This document shows, piece after piece, positions 45,857-53,915 of a stretch of 64,000 nucleotides of DNA. This DNA is from Mammaliicoccus vitulinus. Its GTDB lineage: Bacteria > Bacillota > Bacilli > Staphylococcales > Staphylococcaceae. The stretch covers positions 2,325,069 to 2,389,068 of the forward strand of contig NZ_CP118974.1 in NCBI RefSeq assembly GCF_029024305.1, given 5' to 3'. Each line of letters begins with the position of its first letter. Within the stretch, counting starts at the first letter, position 1. Position numbers and translations under genes: made by a program. The notes beneath the pieces were generated by a model. It was not told where the DNA came from. It ran no database searches and worked only from the letters and a program-made list of their open reading frames with translations.

Positions 45857-46450
45857 ATGCATAAAGCAGGGAAATTACTATCAGCAACTGTCTTTGCATC
45901 AACACTTGTTTTAAGTTCTTCAGCAGCATATATTACAACTAATAGTTCAGACGTACAAGCAGCGGAGCAAGTTCAAAAATGGGGGCATGGTTAAGGCGAT
46001 GCTAGTGGTGCCAACACTGAAAGTAATGCCAATTTAAAAGCTGAAACGCCATGGTATAACTATGAAGGCTATACAACATACGATCCTTCATTTACACAAG
46101 ATTATAACTTCGTTCGTGCATTAAAGTATGATAATGTATCAATCGATGGCTATAAAGTAGATCCAAGCGTTGACAATGATTATGATTATAGTAAAGAGGT
46201 TTATGATACAATTATAGATTTTAATAGTGATAATGAAGTTATCGGGATTTCTTTCGAAACTAAACCAGACTCAGTATCTAAAGCAACGTTTAAAAAAGCA
46301 CATACGTCTAATAAAATAATTGATGAAGGTGTCACTAATGGGGGCGACCAAGGTGACGGCACATTTGTAAAATATGCGACGAATGATGGTTCTTACACAG
46401 CGTACTTTGACGAAAATAACAAATTGATGCAAATGAACATTGGACAATAA
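45857..46450 (+). pseudogene. IsaB-like secreted antigen with an in-frame stop
   Basis: 198 codons. A good signal peptide comes first (KLLSATVFASTLVLSSSAAY.. VQAAEQ). TAA at codon 46 (45992-45994) interrupts it after KWGHG. The frame then stays open to 46450, with PWYNYEGYTTYDPSFTQDYN and FVRALKYDNVSIDGYK, which match the IsaB family (immunodominant staphylococcal antigen B, a secreted nucleic-acid-binding protein). A single C-to-T change from CAA would explain the stop. Ribosome site and both halves look intact, so the lesion is recent or a sequencing error. Confidence 0.8.
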
Positions 46451-46592
46451 ATTTGAGCAACAAATATAAATAGTTACTTTTCTTAGTTAAGAGTGCTGTC
46501 CACTACATTATCGGTGGGATTATTGGTAGGCATGTTTTTAGGTATGATACTAGCTTGATTTGCAGACATAAAGAAAATTATTGATATTATAA

Positions 46593-46630
46593 AGAGGCTA
46601 ATCATTTTATATAGTGATTAGCCTCTTATT
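46593..46630 (+). terminator. Terminator downstream of the isaB-like gene
   Basis: AGAGGCTAATCA, 10-nt loop, TGATTAGCCTCT then TATTT. The stretch 46451-46590 before it has only a short hydrophobic relic (VGGIIGGMFLGMILA then a stop). Confidence 0.8.
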
Positions 46631-46813
46631 TACTTAAGCGGTGATTATCAGAAGACATATCAAAAAAGACCCCTTATTTCAATAAATGCTTCTTCTTGCG
46701 CATTAATGTTTTGTCTATCATTAGTGACTGTATCAAACGTATATTTAAGCTATCTTTCTTCTTCTGTCTATAACCATAAACAAAAGGATTTTCACGTTGT
46801 TTTAAATTATAAT
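46631..46813. other. Intergenic stretch with a short unexplained open frame
   Basis: On the minus strand about 48 codons stay open (ENPFVYGYRQKKKDSLNIRL) without a start codon or family resemblance. It may be decayed transposase or chance. Nothing else is seen. Confidence 0.35.
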
Positions 46814-46850
46814 AAAAAGAAGCGTCTCTATAACGAGATCGCTTCTTTTT
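46814..46850 (-). terminator. Terminator of the capsule operon
   Basis: AAAAAGAAGCG, TCTC, TATAAC, GAGA, TCGCTTCTTTTT: strong stem with A- and T-runs, 84 bp beyond the capD stop. Confidence 0.85.
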
Positions 46851-46933
46851 ACTTGCCTACGCGCAATGTCTTCCCTTGTTTGTTTTTCTCCCATTAAAAC
46901 TATAAAAACCATCGTTTCAGTAATAACTAATTG

Positions 46934-48511
46934 CTATCTATTACCTACATCTCTACCAGTTTCTACAGCATTATTCTCTTTGTTTAATATTGCAGCTTGT
47001 ACACTCCCAAAATACGGTGTGTCTTTCCCTTGTTTTACTTTATACCCCATTTTTTTAAACTGTTTAAGATAATCATCATCTATATCTTTTTCATAATAAA
47101 CAGTATCTCCATCATTGTAAAATCTAGGTTTATCAATAATATCCTGTATACTTTTATCATCATTAAAATACTGTATCATTACTTGATTTAAAATCGTAGG
47201 TATTTTGTTACCCCCTGGTGAACCAATACCCATTGTAAAGTCTTTACCTTCTATTATAGTAGGAGCTGTGTATGATCTAGGGAATTTATGTTTATCTCCC
47301 CTATTTGGATTTTTACTACCTTTTGAAAAATTATTCAAAGAATCATTTAAATAAAAGCCCTGATCTACAAATTTACCTGTGCCAAAATAGCTTGCTAAAC
47401 TATTTGTAGTACTTGTAACTTGCCCTTCTTTATCTATAACTACGAAGTGTGTCGTGTTACCATCTGTACCATCTGAAGGTTTCATACCATTATATTTATC
47501 TAGTTCTTTATATTTATCAATTATATAGTCGCGCTCTAAATAATTATTGTATGCAGATTCTTGATCATTCACTATTTCTTTATTTTCTAAAACTAAATTT
47601 CTCCCTGAAATTATACTATTTACATATTCTTTTTTAGTATTTTTTTTATTAATAATCTCATCAAGTTTCAGTCCTTGAGCCATTAGTGTTCCGCCCAGTG
47701 GATTAGAAGCAGAATATATTTTATTCCCTTTGTAATCAGTTTCTATAGCTTCTTTATCTGCGGGTTGATAATTTTTAAAATCTTTTTTCTTAAGGTGACT
47801 ATCCGCCTGATCTGCTATGTCACCAGCGATATCATCGTAAAAATAAGATACCCCATTATCACGTATACCTTCTAACGTTTTTGTTAGTGCTTTTTGCTTA
47901 ACAATGTCCCCTTCTTCAAGTGGTTCAGAATCTTTAAAGAATGGAGAATCCTTATCTATATCGTCACCGTATATTTTGAGGCTTCTATCTAATTCATCAT
48001 CAACTTCAAAACCATCTTTAGCTAGTGGTATAACATAATTCATTATCTTCTTCTCATCCATTGATCCACCATTTTTATGAGCTTGATGAAGACCACTTAC
48101 TAATCCGGGTACACCCGTTTCATCACTCTTTTTATAGTTATATCCAGACATATCTTTATATTCTAGCAACCTTGGTTTTTCAAATTTCGAATTACTTTTA
48201 GTAATCATGGCTCCACCTCCGCCAAGACCTGAAGTATGAGGCTCTGTAATAGCTAAAGCGTATGAAACACCAATTGAAGCATCGACAGAGTTTCCTCCAT
48301 CTTCTATAATTTTTTCTCCAATTTTTACTGCAATTGGATTATTAGATGCGACACCATAGCTTTTCTTTTTTGCATTTTTAGCTTCCGATATTTTGTTTTC
48401 GTACAAATTATCTTTATCTGACTTTTTTTGTGTACTACATAAATAAATTAAGGTTGAAATCAATAAAACTATGATCATGCTAATAAATAAGAATTTGCGA
48501 TTATATATCAT
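46934..48511 (-). CDS. capD: CapD: gamma-glutamyltranspeptidase-type poly-gamma-glutamate depolymerase/anchoring enzyme
   Basis: 525 residues with an N-terminal membrane segment (FLFISMIIVLLISTLIYLCS). GGT-family landmarks are ASNNPIAVKIGEKIIEDGGN, TEPHTSGLGGGG and the autocleavage Thr at about 353 in DGNTTHFVVID. SPGGNKIPTILNQ closes the active site. In Bacillus anthracis CapD cleaves poly-D-glutamate and attaches capsule to peptidoglycan. It is the last gene of the cap operon, which separates it from metabolic GGT. The start uses GGGAGAA located inside the end of capE. Confidence 0.92.
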   Translation of the reverse strand: MIYNRKFLFISMIIVLLISTLIYLCSTQKKSDKDNLYENKISEAKNAKKKSYGVASNNPIAVKIGEKIIEDGGNSVDASIGVSYALAITEPHTSGLGGGGAMITKSNSKFEKPRLLEYKDMSGYNYKKSDETGVPGLVSGLHQAHKNGGSMDEKKIMNYVIPLAKDGFEVDDELDRSLKIYGDDIDKDSPFFKDSEPLEEGDIVKQKALTKTLEGIRDNGVSYFYDDIAGDIADQADSHLKKKDFKNYQPADKEAIETDYKGNKIYSASNPLGGTLMAQGLKLDEIINKKNTKKEYVNSIISGRNLVLENKEIVNDQESAYNNYLERDYIIDKYKELDKYNGMKPSDGTDGNTTHFVVIDKEGQVTSTTNSLASYFGTGKFVDQGFYLNDSLNNFSKGSKNPNRGDKHKFPRSYTAPTIIEGKDFTMGIGSPGGNKIPTILNQVMIQYFNDDKSIQDIIDKPRFYNDGDTVYYEKDIDDDYLKQFKKMGYKVKQGKDTPYFGSVQAAILNKENNAVETGRDVGNR

Positions 48512-48516
48512 AAGAT

Positions 48517-48675
48517 TTATTCTCCCTGATTTAAATAGTTAATTTTTGCTGCTTCAAGTTCAATTTTCTCTTTTGAGTATAATTTTTCATCTGAATGCAT
48601 TGCTATAGTTAAAGTTAATGCGCCTAATATAGTAATAACAACAGTTGCATTAAGTAACTTATTTGCTAGTTTCAT
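48517..48675 (-). CDS. capE: CapE-like small membrane protein of the PGA capsule synthase
   Basis: 52 residues, too short for most gene finders. ATG 48675 lies inside the 3' end of capA (17-bp overlap) behind AAGGAGAA. One membrane helix (LLNATVVITILGALTLTIAM) and a charged tail (SDEKLYSKEKIELEAAKINY). Size, topology and place match the CapE/PgsE peptides needed with CapBCA in Bacillus, though the sequence is not conserved. The order here is capA-capE-capD, not capA-capD-capE as in B. anthracis. Confidence 0.78.
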   Translation of the reverse strand: MKLANKLLNATVVITILGALTLTIAMHSDEKLYSKEKIELEAAKINYLNQGE

Positions 48676-49711
48676 TGATAAATTCTCCTTTTTTCGTTGT
48701 CCATTCCATACTTGAGTCTTTAATATAATTCAGCATTTGATTATTTTTAATGATATTATCATTATTATTAGAAAGATAACCGCCCTTGAAATTAACTGGA
48801 ATAACCTTTGTTTTTAATTTTTCCTTTTCAATTTCTTGCTGAACAATAATGCTTTCATTATTTTTAGATAAAAAGTCTTGTGAAGTTAAATTTCCTAAGC
48901 TATAAAATATATGAGAATCTTTGTAACTTTCTATTTTTTGAATCACATTATTATTACCAATTATGACATCCGCTCCAGCGTCAACTAATGCATGTGCATA
49001 TTCTCTTTGTCTTTCTGACACTGTCCTTTCATCCGGTACTCCCCAGTTCACACGAACGATTACTAAATCATTGTTTTTATCTAAATCTTTAATTAAAGGA
49101 ATAAAAGTTTTAGGATTCAATTTTATAGAAGTATTATTTTCTGAAGCATCTATAAATTTAGAGCTTGTATCACTAAAGGAAACAGTAGCTATTTCTTTCC
49201 CTTGATGAAATTGTTTTGAGATATTGTTATTAATAATATTTATTCCTTCATCAGATAAAAGGTTTGGATTTGATTGATCAATACTTTTAAATATACTTTG
49301 TGTATTCTTAAAATTCATATTATTGCTATTACCCAATGTCAAACTGTTAATATTATTATTACTAAGTGTTTTAATATCTTTAATATCTTTTTCGGGATTA
49401 CTACTACTTAATTTTAAATTTGCAGATGTATAATTACTGTTATTTGTTAGATTTTTTAAAGGACTTAATATTTTTGATAAACTTTCCTTTTGACCTTTTT
49501 CTGCTAAATTAATATTTCCTAAATAAGTCACTACTAATTTATCATCCTCTTTTAAACTACCAAATATATTTTTACCTTTATAAATATAGTTACCAAATAT
49601 CATAAAACATACTAGTATAACTAATAATATTACAATATGCTTACTGGTTTGTTTTTTGTGCTTTTTCGATTTTTTTAATATTTGTTCTCCTATTGTAAGT
49701 TTTTTAGCCAT
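48659..49711 (-). CDS. capA: CapA: poly-gamma-glutamate export/synthesis protein
   Basis: 350 residues. One N-terminal helix (HIVILLVILVCFMIFGNYIY), then an extracellular PGA_cap (metallophosphatase-like) domain. VIVRVNWGVPDERTVSERQREYAHAL, in parts, and VDAGADVII define the family. The metal-ligand positions look replaced: GNINL where GD is usual, NWG for HWG, and GNNNV at 252-256 for GHHPH. It is anchored outside and works with CapBC in polymer export. Third gene, 15 bp after capC. Confidence 0.88.
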   Translation of the reverse strand: MAKKLTIGEQILKKSKKHKKQTSKHIVILLVILVCFMIFGNYIYKGKNIFGSLKEDDKLVVTYLGNINLAEKGQKESLSKILSPLKNLTNNSNYTSANLKLSSSNPEKDIKDIKTLSNNNINSLTLGNSNNMNFKNTQSIFKSIDQSNPNLLSDEGINIINNNISKQFHQGKEIATVSFSDTSSKFIDASENNTSIKLNPKTFIPLIKDLDKNNDLVIVRVNWGVPDERTVSERQREYAHALVDAGADVIIGNNNVIQKIESYKDSHIFYSLGNLTSQDFLSKNNESIIVQQEIEKEKLKTKVIPVNFKGGYLSNNNDNIIKNNQMLNYIKDSSMEWTTKKGEFINETSK

Positions 49712-49726
49712 TGCTTTTCTCCTTAT

Positions 49727-50179
49727 TTATGTAATGAAACTATAGACAAATAATATTAAATAAGTAACAAAACTCAATAAAATTGTTGTTGATAACGTGA
49801 TTATGACGCCTTGCTTTTGAATCGTATTGGCAATAATACCAGGTATAACTACACCGATACCACTTAACTGGAGTATCTCAAATGGCGCAATTGGATATAT
49901 TAAGTCAAACATAAACTTAATAATCATGCCTGTTAATATCATAGCTGCAAATTTTCTTCTTCCATATAATATTGTTATTTTTCCAATTCCATGTACAACG
50001 ATTATATAAGTCAAACAACTAATTAAAATAACTGATATTAACATTAGTGGTTGGTCGAATACTAACGCCAAATAACCTGGTACAACTAATCCTGCTGGAT
50101 TTATGCCAAACTTTTCTGCAAAAATTAAACTTAATATAACACCTACAAATAACGAGAAGTATAATTCAGAACCTATCAT
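49727..50179 (-). CDS. capC: CapC: membrane subunit of the poly-gamma-glutamate synthase
   Basis: 150 residues, five hydrophobic helices, the normal CapC/PgsC length. Family motifs: FAEKFGINPAGLVVPGYLALVFDQP near the N-terminus (in parts) and GIGVVIPGIIANTIQKQG near 115. It forms the membrane part of the PGA synthase with CapB. One base separates it from the capB stop, so the two are coupled. Confidence 0.92.
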   Translation of the reverse strand: MIGSELYFSLFVGVILSLIFAEKFGINPAGLVVPGYLALVFDQPLMLISVILISCLTYIIVVHGIGKITILYGRRKFAAMILTGMIIKFMFDLIYPIAPFEILQLSGIGVVIPGIIANTIQKQGVIITLSTTILLSFVTYLILFVYSFIT

Positions 50180-50180
50180 G

Positions 50181-51338
50181 TTAGCTTTTCCCTTCTATGA
50201 AATTTACGATACTTTTTCCATTACCGTGGATATTACCTACACAGAATATTAAAGATTTTTGAGATTCTTTTAAAATTCTATCTTGGACTTCAGAAAATTC
50301 TTTACCTTCAAAATTGTAATAATTTATTTCTGGATAATCTTTCATTACTTCAGTAACCATTTGAGTGGTACTACCAGTTACGATTAACGTATCTATTTTG
50401 ATTTTAGGAATGAATTTTTCTGTAAATAAGTATGTTCTATCTACCCTGTCATATCGGCAGTTCAAAATAATCACTACCTTTTCAAACGGATAGTTATAAG
50501 AATAAACCTTATCTAATATTGCTAAACTTGACTCCGGTTCATTAGCTGAAAAAGCATTTATGAAAATATTTGTATTATTATTAGCTTCATAATATTTTAC
50601 TCTTACAGCCCCAGAATCTGGAGGTGCATTCAACATACCTTTCATTGCAACATCCTCATTTATACCTAAAGACTTAGCTACACCTAAAGCAATTGCAACA
50701 TTATCTGGAAATACAATATAATCAAATTTTTTCAAATAATCTTCTGATATTTCATTTTTATCAACGACTATTAAGTCGGTTTTTCTATCTTGAGCGATTT
50801 TTTTATAATAGTTTGTATATTCATCTTGCATAACAACTGCCTTACCATTAAATGGTATAGTTGCAGCAAATGCTTCAGCTACCTCATCAAGAGTAGGCCC
50901 TAAAACATCCATATGATCTTCAAGAACGTTTACAATTACGCCAACGTTAGCCTTTACTAGATCATTTTGGAAAGTAATTTGGTAATCAGGATTAACAGCC
51001 ATGCATTCATTAACCAATGAATCTGCATTTTGATGAACCACATGCCTCATAATAGCCTTTTGTTCACCAATATTAGCTCCTTGTGGTTTTCTTATTATTG
51101 GGTCCTCTTTATCGGTATGCCAATATAAAATGCGCGCATCTGTTCCGGTAGTTTTAGCAATCACATTATGTTGATTTTCTTTTAAAATGCTAAAAATCAA
51201 TCTCGTAATTGTAGACTTACCTCTAATTCCATTAATATTAATTCTTATGGGTATTTTTTTTATATTAGAATTGTGTTTGATCTTTTCTAATACACCTAGA
51301 GAAATAATAAGAAGTGTTAAGATTATTATTAATAACAA
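50181..51338 (-). CDS. capB: CapB: ATP-dependent poly-gamma-glutamate ligase
   Basis: 385 residues related to Mur ligases. N-terminal membrane helix (LLIIILTLLIISLGVLEKI), P-loop NGIRGKSTITRLI, then VIVNVLEDHMDVLGPTLDEV and NAFSANEPESS typical for CapB/PgsB. It activates the gamma-carboxylate of the growing polymer with ATP and adds glutamate. The start is TTG 51338 with AAAGGA about 10 nt upstream, so translation may be weak. First gene of the operon; no AtxA/AcpA-type regulator is nearby. Confidence 0.93.
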   Translation of the reverse strand: MLLIIILTLLIISLGVLEKIKHNSNIKKIPIRININGIRGKSTITRLIFSILKENQHNVIAKTTGTDARILYWHTDKEDPIIRKPQGANIGEQKAIMRHVVHQNADSLVNECMAVNPDYQITFQNDLVKANVGVIVNVLEDHMDVLGPTLDEVAEAFAATIPFNGKAVVMQDEYTNYYKKIAQDRKTDLIVVDKNEISEDYLKKFDYIVFPDNVAIALGVAKSLGINEDVAMKGMLNAPPDSGAVRVKYYEANNNTNIFINAFSANEPESSLAILDKVYSYNYPFEKVVIILNCRYDRVDRTYLFTEKFIPKIKIDTLIVTGSTTQMVTEVMKDYPEINYYNFEGKEFSEVQDRILKESQKSLIFCVGNIHGNGKSIVNFIEGKS

Positions 51339-51741
51339 ATTTCTAATTTCCTTTCTTTTTTTATTTCCCGGTTTTTTAGTGTGAATATTACTTTTTGAAG
51401 TGAATTTAATTTAGCTGTTTCTCTCGTGGATCTAAATTAAGGGGGTATAAAATAGGTCAAAGAATTCCCATATCCTTTGAGTGATACCTGCGATTTAAAC
51501 AATATCACAAATGAATATTATCATAGACTCTATTTATATACAATAAAAGAATTATTTTTAAACTTGGTTAATATTTCTAATATTAATAATCAGACTATTT
51601 TGTTCTTAATTGTGTATAATAAACTTAATTAAGTTTACAAAAAATTTACTTTTACATATAAATGTACTCATATTTATGAAAGTAAGATTTTCATTCTATA
51701 AGTTATAATAAATATATTTCAAAACAATAGGTGGTTTTTAT
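51339..51741. other. Divergent regulatory region between capB and the GNAT gene
   Basis: No gene supported. It contains TATAAT at 51615-51620 followed at once by an 18-bp perfect palindrome. A capB promoter should lie at about 51360-51480, but no strong match stands out. Confidence 0.5.
51620..51637. promoter_or_regulatory. 18-bp palindrome overlapping a -10-like box
   Basis: TAAACTTAATTAAGTTTA, a perfect palindrome just after TATAAT (51615). The placement suggests an operator controlling the rightward GNAT transcript; the cognate regulator is unknown. Confidence 0.45.
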
Positions 51742-52314
51742 ATGAATAATAAAAATTTAACTTTTACTACGGATCGTTTAGAAATAAGACCGTTAGTAAA
51801 TTCTGATTATGAAAGTTGGCTTAAAGGTTTTTTAGATAGAAACCCTTCCCAATATCAATATGACGATGGGTTAATAGATATGTCTGTCTGTACTAAAATT
51901 TGGTTTGAGGATTTAGTAAAAAAACATCACGAGTTAATAAAAAATGATGAGATGTATATTTTTGCTATATTTGATAAAAATAATCAGCATATAGGTATGA
52001 TTGATTTAGTAACTATTAGACGTGGAATTTTCCAATGGGGAGAATGTGGATACTTTATACACAATCAATTTTGGAGAAATGGTTATGCCTATGAAGCATT
52101 AAGAAAAACTTTATATATTGCTGATAAAGAACTCGAATTCCATAGACTTGAAGCACATGTGAATTTAGATAATGATCCATCAATCAAGCTGTTACAAAAA
52201 TCAGGTTTTGAATATGAATGTACTAGAAAAAACTTTATATATGAATTCGAACAATGGACTGATAATCACATTTATTATATTAATTTTGATGATAGCAACA
52301 ATCAACAGAATTAA
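51742..52314 (+). CDS. GNAT acetyltransferase, RimJ/RimL type
   Basis: 190 residues. Opens with FTTDRLEIRPLVNSDYESWL, the standard RimJ/RimL start. The acetyl-CoA loop is ECGYFIHNQFWRNGYAYEAL and NLDNDPSIKLLQKSGFEYE closes the fold. It acetylates an amine, either a ribosomal-protein N-terminus or a small molecule. RBS AGGTGG. Lone gene, divergent from the capsule operon. Substrate unknown. Confidence 0.87.
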   Translation: MNNKNLTFTTDRLEIRPLVNSDYESWLKGFLDRNPSQYQYDDGLIDMSVCTKIWFEDLVKKHHELIKNDEMYIFAIFDKNNQHIGMIDLVTIRRGIFQWGECGYFIHNQFWRNGYAYEALRKTLYIADKELEFHRLEAHVNLDNDPSIKLLQKSGFEYECTRKNFIYEFEQWTDNHIYYINFDDSNNQQN

Positions 52315-52360
52315 CATAATATAATCGTTTCTTCATCGAATAGAACTAGTGAATAAATTT

Positions 52361-52388
52361 AGAGAGATCTAAACGGTCCCTCTTTTTG
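52361..52388 (+). terminator. Terminator of the GNAT gene
   Basis: AGAGAGATC-TAAAC-GGTCCCTCTTTTT, an imperfect version of the stem also used at 55901 behind the tRNA-like gene. Confidence 0.7.
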
Positions 52389-52526
52389 TGTTATTCATTT
52401 TCAATATAAGTATATTATTAAAGGAGATAAACGTCTATAATTCCAGTGGATATTTAAGGTGAAATTAAGGTTGTCTTTATTTTTAAATAAGTTTTATGAT
52501 AAAGTTTGCTAAAAGGAGTGATAGTT

Positions 52527-52691
52527 TTGAAATGGTTTTTATTTATTGTGCAAATAATTTTGGCGATTTTTTTAGCATTTTTTGCCTATAAACAAATGAA
52601 CCAAAATCATTTAGATACATGGTTTACTGTTTTTATAGTATTCTTTTTTATTTTCGTAGTTTGGTATGATGACCGGTATCAAAAAAATTAA
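52527..52691 (+). CDS. Small membrane protein (54 aa)
   Basis: TTG 52527 is set by AAAGGAGTGA; the earlier TTG at 52506 has no ribosome site. Two helices (WFLFIVQIILAIFLAFFAYK and WFTVFIVFFFIFVVWY) with a short loop. First of two rightward tiny membrane genes; unrecognised. Size and topology are like bacteriocin-immunity or toxin-type peptides but nothing proves this. Confidence 0.6.
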   Translation: MKWFLFIVQIILAIFLAFFAYKQMNQNHLDTWFTVFIVFFFIFVVWYDDRYQKN

Positions 52692-52726
52692 ACTGAGCTT
52701 TTATGCGATGAAAAAGGAGTTTTTGT

Positions 52727-53002
52727 TTGTTAACTAAAAATATTAAATATCCCTACGTAAAATTCATTTTTGATGTTGTCGGTATTCTTGCTAGTGTTGG
52801 TATTTTATTAATGTTTATCTTTAATACATATGCTAATTTTGAATCTAATGATAGTTCTTCATTTGGAATAAATATTATAGGTTCTAACATGATTTTATTA
52901 TCTATTTTGATCTTGATTGTTGTTGTATGTGCTGTTTTTTCTTTCGTTTTGAAGAAGAAACAGAAAGTTAGTCAAATAGAAAAGTATGCATTTAAGAAAT
53001 AA
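52727..53002 (+). CDS. Small membrane protein (91 aa)
   Basis: TTG start behind AAAAAGGAG. Two helices (FIFDVVGILASVGILLMFIF and MILLSILILIVVVCAVFSFV) with a polar loop in between, and a basic C-terminus (KKKQKVSQIEKYAFKK). Follows the 54-residue gene by 35 bp and ends at a bidirectional terminator. Unrecognised. Confidence 0.6.
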   Translation: MLTKNIKYPYVKFIFDVVGILASVGILLMFIFNTYANFESNDSSSFGINIIGSNMILLSILILIVVVCAVFSFVLKKKQKVSQIEKYAFKK

Positions 53003-53045
53003 AAAGATGACAGACATAACTTATTTATGCCTGTCATCTTTTTTG
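53002..53045. terminator. Bidirectional terminator between convergent small genes
   Basis: AAAAGATGACAGACATAA, loop, TTATGCCTGTCATCTTTTTT. Confidence 0.88.
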
Positions 53046-53194
53046 AAGTATATTAGGTTTAATATTACAAATATAATTACGATTATTCCGTAAAATCTTG
53101 TTTCGATTTGAATGATATTAAAGAGTATTAGTATATTAAATAGTAGGAAAATAAGTATTATTGCTAGTAATATATTGTGAGTAATTTTTTTCAT
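53021..53194 (-). CDS. Tiny membrane protein (57 aa)
   Basis: Start placed at ATG 53194 (MKKITHNILLAIILIFLLFN). Two helices and a C-terminal basic end (YFKKDDRHK). Its stop lies in the stem of the terminator. Same general design as the 62- and 61-residue proteins upstream (53459, 53916), suggesting duplicated or related peptides. Unrecognised. Confidence 0.5.
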   Translation of the reverse strand: MKKITHNILLAIILIFLLFNILILFNIIQIETRFYGIIVIIFVILNLIYFKKDDRHK

Positions 53195-53356
53195 TATTTC
53201 CAACCTTTTTCTTTGTCTTGAAATTTATATTAACATTGTTGCTGTTTTTCTTATCTTGATAATAAGGGTACGATTGGTTTTGACCAAAAAAGTTACTTTT
53301 TCCAGCATACTTATGTAGTATTTTAAATGTCTAGTAAAAAATAAAATGAGTGCACT

Positions 53357-53396
53357 CGAATGCTGGCATAGCATGAGCTATTAAGCCCACCATTCG
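53357..53396 (-). other. Structured 40-nt hairpin in a gene-free gap
   Basis: Stem CGAATG/CATTCG, inner imperfect TGGGC/GCCAG and ATAGC-TCAT-GCTAT. There is no U-run, so it is not a plain terminator. It lies between the 62-residue and 57-residue protein genes (gap 53195-53458) and might be an RNA element or a processing site. Confidence 0.4.
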
Positions 53397-53458
53397 ACAA
53401 GTTTTGGAATTTTTAAGGGTTCAAAGTTTCTGTTCTTAAAGAAAATTAGAATAAAAAT

Positions 53459-53647
53459 TTAAGTGTTTTTTTGTTTATTATATTTAATGAACCTTACTAA
53501 ATATAATATATAAGCAATAGAAATAAATATATTAGCTAATAGAATTTGAGTAGTATTTATGTTGCCGAATTTGATACTGATTATTGTCCAAGATGTTATT
53601 ACTATAAATAATGATAAACAAATCCATATATTAAAAAGTTTTTTCAT
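53459..53647 (-). CDS. Small membrane protein (62 aa)
   Basis: ATG 53647 behind AGGAGTGATACT, a strong site. Two helices (IWICLSLFIVITSWTIISI and ILLANIFISIAYILYLV), basic tail KYNKQKNT. Last gene of the leftward Fem-ligase operon. Such two-helix cationic proteins are often immunity factors to peptides, but the family is not recognised. Confidence 0.65.
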   Translation of the reverse strand: MKKLFNIWICLSLFIVITSWTIISIKFGNINTTQILLANIFISIAYILYLVRFIKYNKQKNT

Positions 53648-53665
53648 AGTATCACTCCTAAAATA

Positions 53666-53752
53666 TTAGCAGAAAGTTGCACCGCCTGTTAAGCGATAAA
53701 ATGCGTCAAAAACCCACCGTGGACTTGGTTTAACTTTCGCTATTTTAATCAC
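53666..53752 (-). CDS. Possible 28-residue peptide ending in Cys
   Basis: The frame reads IKIAKVKPSPRWVFDAFYRL then TGGATFC. It overlaps the end of the 46-residue peptide gene by 8 bp, with AAAGGAA just upstream. The only start codons are GTG 53752, which is too close to that site, or a rare ATT three bases on. The composition (aromatic, basic, C-terminal GG and Cys) is unlike chance translation, but a start is not secure. Function unknown. Confidence 0.35.
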   Translation of the reverse strand: MIKIAKVKPSPRWVFDAFYRLTGGATFC

Positions 53753-53885
53753 TTTCCTTTATTTGTTCTTTTTTATTTTTACCATTTCTAGAATTTTTAG
53801 CCGTTTTTTTTAAATTTGGTGTTCCAGCCCAAACTGAGAAAGTCGAAAAAATAAAATTCATTATTTTTGCTATCAATTCAAACAT
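53745..53885 (-). CDS. Small amphipathic peptide with cationic tail (46 aa)
   Basis: ATG 53885 follows GAGGGATAAAA, a good ribosome site. Residues 1-20 (MFELIAKIMNFIFSTFSVWA) can form an amphipathic or membrane helix; the tail is strongly basic (NLKKTAKNSRNGKNKKEQIK). The layout recalls AgrD-like propeptides or small bacteriocins, but there is no AgrB, no Cys, and no known motif. It lies between two tiny membrane proteins in the Fem-ligase operon. Not recognised. Confidence 0.55.
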   Translation of the reverse strand: MFELIAKIMNFIFSTFSVWAGTPNLKKTAKNSRNGKNKKEQIKESD

Positions 53886-53915
53886 TTTTATCCCTCAATA
53901 ACTTTTTTTATAATT

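Noticed and set aside
46631-46700. Second resolvase relic suggested by TTATCAGAA..AAAGAC similarity to 45195-45215
   Set aside because: The match is only about 25 imperfect AT-rich bases and does not extend into resolvase-coding sequence.
53685-53885. agr-type quorum-sensing locus
   Set aside because: The 46-residue peptide has an AgrD-like outline, but there is no AgrB, AgrC or AgrA and no Cys/Ser thiolactone motif with an acidic tail.
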